Source: an uncultured Bacillota bacterium
Lineage (GTDB): Bacteria; Bacillota; Dehalobacteriia; UBA7702
Reading direction: 5' to 3'
DNA length: 64,000 nt
Assembly (NCBI GenBank): GCA_934702375.1
Contig: CAKUYE010000004.1
Span: 59,760 to 123,759 of the forward strand
This document shows, piece by piece, positions 16,772 to 25,772 of the stretch. The stretch's first letter is position 1, and each line of letters begins with the position of its first letter. The notes beneath the pieces were generated by a model. That model was not told where the DNA came from, did not search any database, and saw only the letters and a list, made by a program, of their open reading frames with translations. Both the position numbers and the translations under genes were made by a program.

Positions 16772-17161
16772 ATGGCAGATAAATTCTACGGCACAGGTCG
16801 CCGCAAAAACGCCATCGCCAAGGTTTGGGTAAAACCCGGCGAAGGCAATATCGAAGTCAATAAAAAATCTGTTGAGGATTATTTTGGCAAAAAAACTTGG
16901 GAAATGGTTGTAAAACAGCCCCTCGAAACTACCGGTACTGCCGGTAACTTCGATGTGATCGCCAGCGTTCACGGTGGTGGTATGTCCGGTCAGGCCGGTG
17001 CAATCCGTCACGGTCTTGCTCGTGCACTCTGCGAAGCCAATGCAGAATTCCGCCCCGCTTTAAAAGCTGCCGGTTTCCTTACTCGTGATCCGAGAATGAA
17101 AGAACGTCGTAAATACGGCCTCAAAAAAGCCCGTAAAGCTTCCCAGTTCTCCAAACGTTAA
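16772..17161 (+). CDS. rpsI: 30S ribosomal protein S9
   Basis: 129 residues. The C-terminal tail of S9 reaches the P-site tRNA anticodon. GTGRRKNAIAKVWVKPGEG is the N-terminal signature and the end, KYGLKKARKASQFSKR, is the usual basic tail. TAAGGAGGAA separates it from rplM. Confidence 0.98.
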   Translation: MADKFYGTGRRKNAIAKVWVKPGEGNIEVNKKSVEDYFGKKTWEMVVKQPLETTGTAGNFDVIASVHGGGMSGQAGAIRHGLARALCEANAEFRPALKAAGFLTRDPRMKERRKYGLKKARKASQFSKR

Positions 17162-17175
17162 ACAAAACCGATTTC

Positions 17176-17214
17176 AAAGAGCCTTGCATCTTATGTGTGC
17201 AAGGCTCTTTTTTG
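17176..17214 (+). terminator. Terminator of rplM-rpsI
   Basis: 13-bp stem AAAGAGCCTTGCA/TGCAAGGCTCTTT with a 9-nt loop, followed by TTT and an overall T-rich end, 14 bp past rpsI. A classical intrinsic terminator. Confidence 0.9.
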
Positions 17215-17245
17215 TAGTGAAAAGGATTGTCTTTTGTTATTCCAA

Positions 17246-17274
17246 TAAAAAACCCGCACCGAGAAGTGCGGGTT
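17246..17274 (-). terminator. Terminator after tRNA-Arg
   Basis: AACCCGCAC/GTGCGGGTT pair around a 6-nt loop. Read on the minus strand, the hairpin is followed by a run of T, immediately after the encoded CCA of the tRNA. It ends the minus-strand unit. Confidence 0.85.
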
Positions 17275-17350
17275 TGGCGCCCTTAAGATGATTCGAACAT
17301 CCGACACACGGTTTAGGAAACCGCTGCTCTATCCTCTGAGCTATAAGGGC
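17275..17350 (-). tRNA. tRNA-Arg (anticodon CCT)
   Basis: The reverse complement folds as a cloverleaf: acceptor GCCCTTA with TAAGGGC, D arm AGCTCAGAGGATAGAGC, anticodon stem-loop with loop TTCCTAA (anticodon CCT, reading AGG), and T loop GTTCGAATC. The 3' CCA is encoded (17275-17277). It lies downstream of serS on the same strand, with its own terminator. I saw no convincing separate promoter. Confidence 0.93.
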
Positions 17351-17365
17351 TGATTCTATAGGTTG

Positions 17366-17406
17366 CATCTTTGCGGCAGCTCAACACTGCCGCAAAGATG
17401 TTTTTT
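17366..17406 (+). terminator. Strong hairpin between serS and tRNA-Arg, T-tract on plus strand
   Basis: A perfect 14-bp stem CATCTTTGCGGCAG/CTGCCGCAAAGATG with a 7-nt loop is followed by TTTTTT on the plus strand, so it would stop transcription entering serS antisense. On the minus strand it has no T-tract, which would allow serS transcripts to continue into the tRNA. Confidence 0.65.
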
Positions 17407-17407
17407 G

Positions 17408-18679
17408 TTAGCCGATGATCTCTGCACCGCCCATATAGGGACGGAGGGCTTCCGGAATGATCACCTTTCCATCGGCAGTCTGGTAATTTTCCAGAATTGC
17501 CGCAACGGTGCGGCCGATGGCAACGCCGGAGCCGTTTAGTGTATGTACAAATTCCGGTTTGCTCTTGGCATCGCGGCGGAAGCGAATATTTGCTCTTCTG
17601 GCCTGGAAATCAAGGAAATTGCTGCAAGAGGAAATTTCTCTGTAACAGTTGAAAGAAGGCAGCCATACTTCGATATCGTAGGTTTTGGCGGAGGAGAAGC
17701 CGAGGTCACCGCTGGAAAGGGTTACAACACGATAGGGAAGTCCTAAAAGCTGCAAAACGTGTTCTGCATTGTTGGTAAGTTTTTCCAGTTCGTCCCAGGA
17801 CTCTTCGGGACGGGTGAATTTTACCAACTCTACTTTATTGAACTGATGCTGACGGATCAGGCCCCGGGTATCGCGACCGGCGGAACCGGCTTCTGCACGG
17901 AAGCAGGCGCTGTAAGCGCAGAAATATTTCGGGAGCATACCGTCTTCCAGAATCTCATCACGGAAGAAGTTTGTTACCGGTACTTCTGCGGTAGGAATCA
18001 TGTAATAATCGGTACCTTCCACATGGAACATATCTTCTGCAAATTTGGGAAGCTGACCGGTCCCTGTCATGCTGGCAGTATTTGCCATGTAGGGCGGGAA
18101 GAGTTCTTCGTAGCCATGTTGGGAAGTGTGAGTGTCCAGGAAGAAGTTGATGATGGCTCTTTCCAGACGCGCACCGAGATCCCGGTAGAAGGTGAAACGG
18201 GCTCCGGTTACTTTTGCGGCACGTTCCGCATCGAGAATATTGAGATGTTCGCCGATTTCCCAATGAGGTTTGGGTTCAAAGTCGAATTGTTTGGGTTCTC
18301 CCCAACGGCGGACTTCCTGGTTGTCCCGATCGTCTTTTCCTTCGGGAACGCTTTCATGGGGAATATTGGGAATATACAGAAGCTCATTGCGGAGCTCTTG
18401 TTCCAGATTGCGAACTTCTTCTTCAGATTCCTTGATTGCAGCTTTAAATTCCTTCATTTCTGCCATCAAATCATCTGCATTTTCGCCTGCTTTTTTTCGC
18501 ATGCCGACTTCCTTGGAAACGGCATTATTTTTCGCTTTCATTTCTTCCATTTTGGCCAGAGCGATTCTTCGTTTTTCATCGATCTCGGCAAAATGATCCA
18601 GATTACGATCCATTTGACGGCGTTTCATTGCCGCTTCAACTAATTCCTTGTTTTGACGAACAAATTTAAGATCCAGCAT
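17408..18679 (-). CDS. serS: Seryl-tRNA synthetase
   Basis: 423 residues, class II synthetase charging tRNA-Ser. The N-terminal arm (about residues 30-105) is the long antiparallel coiled coil that grips the variable arm of tRNA-Ser. Motif 2 is FRAEAGSAGRDTRGLIRQHQ and motif 3 is GSGVAIGRTVAAILENYQ. The frame extends 20 codons upstream, but AAGGAGG before the ATG at 18679 fixes the start, and the extension would overlap the T-box terminator. Regulated by the serine T-box immediately upstream. Confidence 0.97.
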   Translation of the reverse strand: MLDLKFVRQNKELVEAAMKRRQMDRNLDHFAEIDEKRRIALAKMEEMKAKNNAVSKEVGMRKKAGENADDLMAEMKEFKAAIKESEEEVRNLEQELRNELLYIPNIPHESVPEGKDDRDNQEVRRWGEPKQFDFEPKPHWEIGEHLNILDAERAAKVTGARFTFYRDLGARLERAIINFFLDTHTSQHGYEELFPPYMANTASMTGTGQLPKFAEDMFHVEGTDYYMIPTAEVPVTNFFRDEILEDGMLPKYFCAYSACFRAEAGSAGRDTRGLIRQHQFNKVELVKFTRPEESWDELEKLTNNAEHVLQLLGLPYRVVTLSSGDLGFSSAKTYDIEVWLPSFNCYREISSCSNFLDFQARRANIRFRRDAKSKPEFVHTLNGSGVAIGRTVAAILENYQTADGKVIIPEALRPYMGGAEIIG

Positions 18680-18700
18680 AGTAGCCTCCTTATAAAAAAA

Positions 18701-18926
18701 CTCCGTTCCTGTAATACAGGGACGGAGGACAAATTCCAATTCCGTGGTGCCACCCTATTTGAGTTGAATACAACTCCACTTAGGATCCTTTAACGGAGAT
18801 GACCCGTGATACCCTTTGTCTCAGGTGGAAAACGGCTGTCTAACACCGGCTCTCACCGATCCGGCTCGCTGCAGATAAACATACCCCGCTGATTTCCTGA
18901 AGATATCATTTCTTTGTAACGAACAT
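18701..18926 (-). promoter_or_regulatory. T-box riboswitch of serS (serine)
   Basis: Minus-strand leader with the conserved antiterminator sequence AGGGTGGCACCACGG (18742-18756) and a terminator stem CTCCGT...ACGGAG with seven T (18694-18727). Stem I shows GTGAGAGCCGGTG, and the specifier candidate is TCC (Ser) at 18827-18829, followed by ACCTGAG. Uncharged tRNA-Ser should stabilise the antiterminator and switch serS on. The specifier matching the downstream gene is good support. Confidence 0.93.
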
Positions 18927-18955
18927 AGTATAGCATGCTATCTGCAAAAATGCAA
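18927..18955 (-). promoter_or_regulatory. Promoter of the serS T-box transcript
   Basis: On the minus strand TTGCAT (18950-18955), a 17-bp spacer and TATACT (18927-18932) directly precede the T-box leader. Confidence 0.8.
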
Positions 18956-18986
18956 GTTTTTTCTGAAAGAATCTTTCCTCGTTATT

Positions 18987-19634
18987 TTACAAAAGCATTG
19001 GTAAAAAGGCTATGAGGTTTAGGCAGCAGTGCCCCATCATGGCAACAAATATATTATCGCTTTTTACATAGAGCCATGCCAAAAAACCGCCAAGGAGGGC
19101 ATATTCCAGCACGTAAAGGTATTGCAGCAGGGTCTGTCCCGGCTGCAGCATATGAATCATGGCGAATACCAGTGCGGATACCAGTATAAAGTACGCATCG
19201 TTGGGGATGATCCGACGCAAAAATCCCCGGTAGATCGTTTCTTCCTGGAGTGGTGCGTATACAATGGCCATCACCGCTAAAATTCCAATGGGAAATGATT
19301 GCAATGCCGTTTGATTTGCCGAGGCTTCGCCTACAATTACCGAAATAGTGATGGCAGTTACAAAATAGATCAGGAGAAATGTTCCGAACTTTGGAAAGAA
19401 AAACTTTGCATAGGTGGGAAATTTTCGGAAAAAGACCGGGGCATCTCTTTTCAGCTCCGGGAAAAATGTTGCCATGGTAAGGCAAAATACACCGAGAACG
19501 ATGATATATGCTACCGGTCGGGATAGCTTTTCAATGCCCGGGATGAAATTCTGAAAAGTGTAAAAAAGCAAGATGAGAACACCGATGAGCGTTAAGCTTT
19601 TGTATTTTTTTACCGGCGGCAGTTGTGGCAGCAT
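18987..19634 (-). CDS. CPBP family intramembrane metalloprotease (CAAX protease-like)
   Basis: 215 residues with about six hydrophobic segments. The Abi/CPBP motifs are in order: EETIYRGFLRR (motif 1, EExxxR), FAMIHM (motif 2, FxxxH) and GHCCLNL (motif 3). The family includes eukaryotic Rce1 and bacterial membrane proteases linked to bacteriocin immunity or signalling; the substrate cannot be predicted. AGAGG lies nine bases before the ATG. It stands alone between the serS leader and the divergent gyrB. Confidence 0.85.
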   Translation of the reverse strand: MLPQLPPVKKYKSLTLIGVLILLFYTFQNFIPGIEKLSRPVAYIIVLGVFCLTMATFFPELKRDAPVFFRKFPTYAKFFFPKFGTFLLIYFVTAITISVIVGEASANQTALQSFPIGILAVMAIVYAPLQEETIYRGFLRRIIPNDAYFILVSALVFAMIHMLQPGQTLLQYLYVLEYALLGGFLAWLYVKSDNIFVAMMGHCCLNLIAFLPMLL

Positions 19635-19915
19635 TTGTAAAACCTCTGTGTTTTGCGCTTGAATAATAGAATGATCAGATTTAATTTTAGCAGAAATCGG
19701 AAAGAAAGGAAATACTTTTTATTATCTTGCCGAATTTTTTTGCGGATTTAAGGCCGAGAATTTTCATGCGTATATTTTCATCCGTTGGACACAAAACCAT
19801 GCCAAATTTCTTTTCTCAGAAGCGCATAAAATATGCTTGATTCGACGAATTTGTTATTTATGATATGAAAGCCGGAAATCTGTGAAAATTTTGACTTGTG
19901 AGAAGGGTGTAAATC

Positions 19916-19944
19916 TTGTAAAATGCCTGCATTTATGGTAAAAT
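19916..19944 (+). promoter_or_regulatory. Candidate gyrB promoter
   Basis: TTGTAA (19916-19921), 17 bp, TAAAAT (19939-19944). The -35 matches four of six consensus bases. An alternative -35 TTGACT at 19891 has poor spacing to any -10. Confidence 0.45.
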
Positions 19945-20000
19945 ATATAGTAAGAAGATTTGTGCGTATTAAAGGCTTTTTATCGTTTTGAGGGTGCGCT

Positions 20001-20041
20001 GATCAAATCAATCTGTGTGAGAACTTTCGATTGATTTGATC
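20001..20041 (+). repeat. Perfect 13-bp inverted repeat in the gyrB leader
   Basis: GATCAAATCAATC (20001-20013) and its exact complement GATTGATTTGATC (20029-20041) flank 15 nt, 47 bp before the gyrB ATG. No T-tract follows, so it is not a terminator. It could be an operator or a 5'-UTR hairpin. Confidence 0.85.
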
Positions 20042-20087
20042 CGTACTTTCTTATAAGACTTTTGACACATGGTAAGGAGGATATTGC

Positions 20088-22010
20088 ATGGCAGAAAAAC
20101 CCAAAGGCCCTTCCTATAATGCGGACCAAATTCAGGTTCTGGAAGGGTTGGAAGCAGTGCGTGTTCGGCCCAGTATGTATATTGGGAATACGTCCGAAGG
20201 CGGGCTGCATCACTTAGTTTATGAAATTGTAGATAACAGTATTGACGAAGCTCTTGCCGGTTATTGCACGGATATTATTGTCACGATCCACGAAGATGAA
20301 AGTATTTCCGTAAGAGATAACGGCCGAGGGATTCCTGTTGATATTCACGAAAAAACCGGTCGTCCGGCGGTAGAAGTCGCACTTACCGTTCTTCATGCCG
20401 GGGGTAAATTCGGCGGCGGCGGATATAAGGTCTCCGGCGGTCTCCACGGTGTTGGTATGTCCGTGGTAAATGCCCTTTCGGAATGGCTTACCGTCAAAGT
20501 TTGCCGCGGCGGGAAAATCTATTATCAAAGCTATCATCGCGGTGTCCCCGATGCCGATTTGAAGGTGATTGGCAACGGTGATGAAACCGGTACGGAAATT
20601 ACCTTTATTCCGGATCCGGAAATCTTTTGCGATGTTTCCTCCACCGCATTTCAAACCCCGGTTTTAGTCCGTCGTTTGCGCGAACTGGCCTATTTGAACA
20701 AAGGCGTTGCCATTCGCATTAAGGATGAACGTACCGGCAGCGATCAGGTATTTCACTATGAAGGCGGGATTAAGGATTTTGTGACATATATCAATAACAA
20801 TAAAAATCCTCTTCATCCGGTGATCTACTCCTCTGCCAAAAAAGATGATTTTGAAGCGGAATTTGCAATTCAGTATAACGATGGTTATCAGGAACAGATC
20901 TATTCCTATGCCAATAATATCCATACCCATGAAGGCGGTACCCATGAAACCGGGTTTAAAACGGCCTTGACCCGTATTATCAATAGCTATGCCCGCCAAA
21001 ACAATATCCTGAAGGAAAAAGATAAAAATCTCAGCGGTGAAGATGTGCGCGAAGGCTTGGCGGCGGTAATCTCCGTTAAGGTCCTGAATCCTCAGTTTGA
21101 GGGGCAAACCAAAACCAAGCTGGGAAATCGGGAGTTCGCAACCCATGTGGATGCTCTTGTTACCGAGTTCCTCTCCACCTATTTTGAAGAACACCCGGCG
21201 GTAGCGAAAAAGATCATTGAAAAGGCCACTCAGGCTTTTCGTGCCAGAGAAGCAGCTCGCAAAGCAAAAGAAGCTACCAGAAAGAGCAACGCTTTGGAAA
21301 AAACGACTCTCCCCGGGAAGCTTACCGACTGCTCCAGCAAAGACCCTGCTGTCAGTGAACTGTTTATCGTGGAAGGGGACTCCGCCGGTGGTTCTGCCAA
21401 ACAGGGAAGAAACCCTGAAATTCAGGCAATTTTGCCGCTGCGCGGAAAAATTCTCAATGTGCAAAAAGCTCGTATTGATCGTATTATGGGCAATGCGGAA
21501 ATCCAGGCAATGCTCACCGCCATGGGAACCGGCCACGGAAAAGATTTTGACATCGAAAAGGCGCGCTATCATAAGCTGATTATCATGACCGATGCCGATG
21601 TCGACGGCGCCCACATTCGCACGCTGCTGTTGACCTTCCTGTTCCACTATATGCCTCAGCTGATCGAAGCCGGATATGTCTATATTGCCCAGCCGCCGTT
21701 ATACCGGGTGCTGAAAGGGAAGCATTCCCAGTATGTCTTTGACGACCGTGCTTTGGAAGAAATGAAAAAGACCATGACCGGTAAAGACTTTTCGGTACAG
21801 CGGTTTAAAGGTCTCGGTGAAATGAACCCCGAGGAATTGTGGGAAACTACCATGGATCCTGCACACCGCACGATGCTCCAGGTAAAACTGGAAGACGAAA
21901 ATCGTCTTTATGCCGGTGAAATCTTTAATATTCTTATGGGCGAAAAGGTAGAACCCCGCCGTGAGTTTATTACCGCCAATGCCCGTTATGTCCAGAATCT
22001 CGATATCTAA
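20088..22010 (+). CDS. gyrB: DNA gyrase subunit B
   Basis: 640 residues. ATPase subunit of gyrase, which introduces negative supercoils. The GHKL ATPase motifs VDNSIDEA, NGRGIPVD and GGLHGVGMSVVNALS come first, then the transducer domain and the TOPRIM domain EGDSAGGSAKQGRN with DADVDGAHI. This is the short Gram-positive form without the E. coli insertion. AAGGAGGATATTGC precedes the ATG. gyrA follows after 19 nt. Confidence 0.97.
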   Translation: MAEKPKGPSYNADQIQVLEGLEAVRVRPSMYIGNTSEGGLHHLVYEIVDNSIDEALAGYCTDIIVTIHEDESISVRDNGRGIPVDIHEKTGRPAVEVALTVLHAGGKFGGGGYKVSGGLHGVGMSVVNALSEWLTVKVCRGGKIYYQSYHRGVPDADLKVIGNGDETGTEITFIPDPEIFCDVSSTAFQTPVLVRRLRELAYLNKGVAIRIKDERTGSDQVFHYEGGIKDFVTYINNNKNPLHPVIYSSAKKDDFEAEFAIQYNDGYQEQIYSYANNIHTHEGGTHETGFKTALTRIINSYARQNNILKEKDKNLSGEDVREGLAAVISVKVLNPQFEGQTKTKLGNREFATHVDALVTEFLSTYFEEHPAVAKKIIEKATQAFRAREAARKAKEATRKSNALEKTTLPGKLTDCSSKDPAVSELFIVEGDSAGGSAKQGRNPEIQAILPLRGKILNVQKARIDRIMGNAEIQAMLTAMGTGHGKDFDIEKARYHKLIIMTDADVDGAHIRTLLLTFLFHYMPQLIEAGYVYIAQPPLYRVLKGKHSQYVFDDRALEEMKKTMTGKDFSVQRFKGLGEMNPEELWETTMDPAHRTMLQVKLEDENRLYAGEIFNILMGEKVEPRREFITANARYVQNLDI

Positions 22011-22029
22011 GAAGGGAGTTATTTAGGTT

Positions 22030-24504
22030 ATGTCAGATGAATTGATGAATACAGCCAGTATCTCCCCGGTGGAGATCGAAGCGGAAATGAAAAAATCCTA
22101 CATCGACTATTCGATGAGTGTTATCATCGGCCGCGCCCTTCCCGATGCTCGGGATGGACTAAAGCCGGTACACCGCCGCATCCTTTATTCGATGTTTGAA
22201 AATGGAATTACCCCGGATAAGGCCTATAAGAAATGTGCCCGTATCGTTGGGGACGTTTTGGGGAAATATCACCCCCATGGTGATAGCTCCGTTTACGATG
22301 CTCTTGTGCGCTTAGCTCAGGATTTCACGGTGCGCTACCCCTTTATTGACGGCCATGGTAACTATGGCTCCGTTGACGGCGACTCTGCCGCTGCCATGCG
22401 TTATACCGAAGCTCGTATGGCAAAGATCTCCATGGCAATGATGACGGATATCAATAAAGATACCGTTGACTTTATGCCCAACTATGATGAGAGCGAAACG
22501 GAACCGGTTGTTTTGCCCTCCCGTATTCCTGCTTTGCTGGTTAACGGTTCCTCCGGGATTGCCGTTGGTATGGCAACAAACATTCCCCCTCATAATTTGG
22601 GAGAAGTTGTGGATGGCACCATTGCCTTAATGGAAAATCCGGATCTGGATGTTGCCGGTTTGATGCAGTATATCAAAGGACCGGACTTCCCTACCTACGG
22701 TAGCATTATGGGGCGCAATGGTATTGTGGAAGCTTACACCACCGGCCGTGGCACCATTAAAATGCGTGGGAAGGTCAACATCGATACCACCAGTAACGGA
22801 AAGCCTCGCATCACCATTACCGAGTTGCCCTATCAGGTCAACAAAAAAGTTTTGATTGAAACCATTGCCGAGCTACATCGAGATAAAAAAATCGACGGGA
22901 TCACCTCTGTGGATGACCTCTCTGACCGCAACGGTATGCGAGTTGTCATTGAAATGCGTAAGGATGTGGTTCCTCAGGTAATCCTGAACCAGCTGTATAA
23001 ACATACCCAGCTTCAGGATGGTTACGGTATTATCATGTTGGCTTTGGTCAATGGTGAGCCAAAGACCCTCAATTTAAAACAGGCTTTAAGAGTTTATATC
23101 GACCATCAGATCGAAGTGGAAACCCGTCGTTGTCAGTTTGACCTGAAAAAGGCGAAAGAGCGAAAGGAATTGGTTGAGGGTTTAAAAATCGCCCTCGATA
23201 ATATTGATGAAGTGATCCGCATCATCCGTGGCAGCCGGGATCGTAACGTTGCCCGGGGGGCATTGGTTAAAGCCTTTGGCTTCAGCGAACGCCAGGCAAA
23301 CCATATTCTGGAAATGCAGCTCCAGCGCTTGACCGGTCTGGAGCGGGAAAAAATCGAAGAAGAATTGGCGCAGCTTATTGCTTTGATTGCTGATTTGGAA
23401 GATATCCTGACCCACGAAACCCGGATTCACGATATTATCAAGGAAAACCTCCTTGAAATGAAACGGAAATACGGCGATGAGCGTCGTACTCGGATCGAAG
23501 GCAGTGTCAATGATCTCGATGACGAAGATCTCATTGCCGAGGAAGACACCGTTATTACGATCACCAATAGCGGCTATATCAAACGTCTGAACCCCAATGT
23601 TTACCGCAGTCAGAAGCGAGGCGGTAAAGGTGTCGTGGGCATGATAACGAAGGATGAGGATTATCTGGAAAGCCTCTTTATCGCTTCTACCCATGATTAT
23701 CTTATGGTGTTTACGGAAAAAGGTCGTGTTTATCGGCTCAAGGTCCATGCCATCAGAGAATACAGCCGCACATCCAAGGGAACGCCTATTGTTAATCTGG
23801 TAAATATCAGCGGCGATGACCGGGTGAAAACACTGTTCCCGGTAAAGAGCTTTGATGATGACCGTTACCTGCTGATGGTTACCACCCATGGTTTGGTGAA
23901 AAAGACGCCCTTAAAGGAATACGATTCCAATCGTCAGAACGGTATCCTCGGGATCTCCCTTAACGATGGCGACAGTGTTTTGGGAGTACGCCTTATCGAG
24001 CCCGGAGAAGAAATCCTTCTTTCCACAAAACGAGGCTACTCGATTCGCTTTAATGAAGAGGAAGTTCGCAAAGTCAGCCGTATCAGCAAGGGTGTTCGCG
24101 GTATCCGTATGAGTCCTGATGATATCCTTGTAAGCATGGATGTGATCGACCCGGCTACGGCAGATGATCATTATGTTCTCTGCGTCAGTGAAAATGGATA
24201 CGGAAAACGGACGAAGCTTTCAGAATACAGCCTTGTGCATCGCGACGGCAAAGGGATTTACACCTTGAAGGTGACCGGTAAAACCGGTCTGGTTGCCGGC
24301 ATCCGTGTTGTTTCCGAAGATGAAGAAGTGATGTTTATCAGCCGCGAGGGTGTTGTGATCCGCACTATGGTTTCGGAAATTCCGGTGATTGGCCGCAATA
24401 CCCAGGGGGTAACGATCATGAAGGTTGGCAACGAGGATCAGGTAAAATCCATGGCCATCGTTGTCAATGAAAATGAAGAAACATCTCAGTTAGTGAATAA
24501 GTAA
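22030..24504 (+). CDS. gyrA: DNA gyrase subunit A
   Basis: 824 residues. DNA-cleaving subunit. The active-site tyrosine is in AAMRYTEARM and the quinolone region reads HPHGDSSVYDALVR, with serine and aspartate at the E. coli 83/87 equivalents, so no classical quinolone-resistance change is seen. The C-terminal beta-pinwheel contains the GyrA box QKRGGKG, which distinguishes it from ParC. Confidence 0.97.
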   Translation: MSDELMNTASISPVEIEAEMKKSYIDYSMSVIIGRALPDARDGLKPVHRRILYSMFENGITPDKAYKKCARIVGDVLGKYHPHGDSSVYDALVRLAQDFTVRYPFIDGHGNYGSVDGDSAAAMRYTEARMAKISMAMMTDINKDTVDFMPNYDESETEPVVLPSRIPALLVNGSSGIAVGMATNIPPHNLGEVVDGTIALMENPDLDVAGLMQYIKGPDFPTYGSIMGRNGIVEAYTTGRGTIKMRGKVNIDTTSNGKPRITITELPYQVNKKVLIETIAELHRDKKIDGITSVDDLSDRNGMRVVIEMRKDVVPQVILNQLYKHTQLQDGYGIIMLALVNGEPKTLNLKQALRVYIDHQIEVETRRCQFDLKKAKERKELVEGLKIALDNIDEVIRIIRGSRDRNVARGALVKAFGFSERQANHILEMQLQRLTGLEREKIEEELAQLIALIADLEDILTHETRIHDIIKENLLEMKRKYGDERRTRIEGSVNDLDDEDLIAEEDTVITITNSGYIKRLNPNVYRSQKRGGKGVVGMITKDEDYLESLFIASTHDYLMVFTEKGRVYRLKVHAIREYSRTSKGTPIVNLVNISGDDRVKTLFPVKSFDDDRYLLMVTTHGLVKKTPLKEYDSNRQNGILGISLNDGDSVLGVRLIEPGEEILLSTKRGYSIRFNEEEVRKVSRISKGVRGIRMSPDDILVSMDVIDPATADDHYVLCVSENGYGKRTKLSEYSLVHRDGKGIYTLKVTGKTGLVAGIRVVSEDEEVMFISREGVVIRTMVSEIPVIGRNTQGVTIMKVGNEDQVKSMAIVVNENEETSQLVNK

Positions 24505-24543
24505 GTCGGTTTCTCATACCTTTTAAGGAATGGAGGAAGTATT

Positions 24544-25683
24544 TTGCATAATCCGATACGTAAATACGATATTGACCGGCGTATTCTCTTTTACATCTTT
24601 TTTGGCATCGCCATGCTTGGCGTATGCATTTACATCAAAGAATTGTGGCATGGTGTTTTGGGCATCGTGGATGTGCTGAAACCTGTTTTGACCGGGTTGC
24701 TTTTTGCCTTTGTTCTCAATGTGCTGATGCGCTTTTTGGAAACACGATTTTTTGATAAGCTTGCCCGAAAGCATCCGGCTTTTGCAAAGGTAGAGCGGCC
24801 GGTATCCCTTGTTTTGACGTTTCTCATCGTCAGTGCTTTTGCTTCGTTGTTCTTTGTTATTGTGTTGCCGCAGTTTATCGATAGTCTCAGCACTTTAGCC
24901 GGGAATTTGCCAAAATACGTAGAGCAATTTGCCACCTGGGCCAATCATCTGCTGATCTTTTATAATTTAGATACGCTGCTGCTGACGGATCTGGCGAAAT
25001 ATGCAGCTCAGCTTATGACCTCTCTTACCGGAGTGCTGGAAAATGCCATTCCCAATGTATTGGGCTTTACCGTGGGTTTGGCCAACGGTATTTTGAATGT
25101 GGTTTTCGGCTTGATCTTTGCCATCTATATGCTGGCCGGAAAAGAAAAGCTTATCGCAGGAGTCAATCGCTTTTGTGATTGCTTTTTCCCGGAATCCTTT
25201 AACCGCAAGGCTCACTATGTTGTAACGGTCACAAACGATACTTGTAGCCGCTTCATTGAGGGGCAGTGCTTGGATGCGCTTTGCCTGGGGATATTATCCT
25301 TTATCGTCCTCTCGATCATGCGTATGCCCTTTGCTCTGGTCATTGCCGTTACCTTGGCTATCACCAATATGATCCCGGTCATCGGCCCATGGCTGGGGGC
25401 GATCCCCTGTGCGATGATTACCTTTGTGATCAGTCCTTTTAAGGCTTTGATCCTTGTTATTACGATCATTATTCTTCAGGAAGTTGAAAATAAATTGATC
25501 TACCCCAAGATTGTTGGCGGACGTGTCGGTCTGGATGGTATTTGGGTGCTGGTCGGTGTTGTCTGCGGCGGAGAGCTTGGCGGACTCCTCGGCATCATTC
25601 TCGGCGTACCTGTGATTGCCGTTCTCGCCAAGCTGCTCACGGACCGTATGGAAAAAAAAGAAGAACCACCTTCGCGGATGTGA
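24544..25683 (+). CDS. AI-2E family membrane transporter
   Basis: 379 residues with about eight membrane segments: two near the N-terminus, one about residue 90, and a C-terminal cluster including ITNMIPVIGPWLGAIPC and QEVENKLIYPKIVGGRVGL, the family signature. AI-2E (TqsA/YdiK) proteins are poorly characterised exporters; autoinducer-2 export is shown for some and Na+/H+ antiport for others. TTG 24544 follows AATGGAGGAAG. Probably co-transcribed with gyrA (39 bp gap). Confidence 0.88.
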   Translation: MHNPIRKYDIDRRILFYIFFGIAMLGVCIYIKELWHGVLGIVDVLKPVLTGLLFAFVLNVLMRFLETRFFDKLARKHPAFAKVERPVSLVLTFLIVSAFASLFFVIVLPQFIDSLSTLAGNLPKYVEQFATWANHLLIFYNLDTLLLTDLAKYAAQLMTSLTGVLENAIPNVLGFTVGLANGILNVVFGLIFAIYMLAGKEKLIAGVNRFCDCFFPESFNRKAHYVVTVTNDTCSRFIEGQCLDALCLGILSFIVLSIMRMPFALVIAVTLAITNMIPVIGPWLGAIPCAMITFVISPFKALILVITIIILQEVENKLIYPKIVGGRVGLDGIWVLVGVVCGGELGGLLGIILGVPVIAVLAKLLTDRMEKKEEPPSRM

Positions 25684-25714
25684 CAATATTTTTTTGAAAA
25701 ATCAACAAATTTTA

Positions 25715-25743
25715 TTGCCAAATGACGAAAATAGGTATATGAT
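25715..25743 (+). promoter_or_regulatory. Promoter of the class V aminotransferase
   Basis: TTGCCA (25715-25720), 17-bp spacer, TATGAT (25738-25743), 30 bp before the start codon. Confidence 0.8.
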
Positions 25744-25772
25744 AAATAAAACGAAAATAACGGAGGATTACA

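Larger units (their letters stand above)
19635..20087. other. Divergent intergenic region upstream of gyrB
   Basis: 453 bp without a credible gene. The left part is AT-rich and serves the minus-strand CPBP gene. The right part contains a gyrB promoter candidate (19916-19944) and a perfect 13-bp inverted repeat (20001-20041). No DnaA-box cluster or dnaA/dnaN/recF genes accompany gyrB here. Confidence 0.7.

Noticed and set aside
17351..17385. Dedicated tRNA-Arg promoter (TTGAGC / TATAGA on the minus strand)
   Set aside because: The -10 ends only four bases before the mature tRNA 5' end, so the transcription start would fall inside the tRNA.
22030..24504. Quinolone resistance substitution in gyrA
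   Set aside because: The HPHGDSSVYDALVR region keeps the serine and aspartate usually changed in resistant strains.
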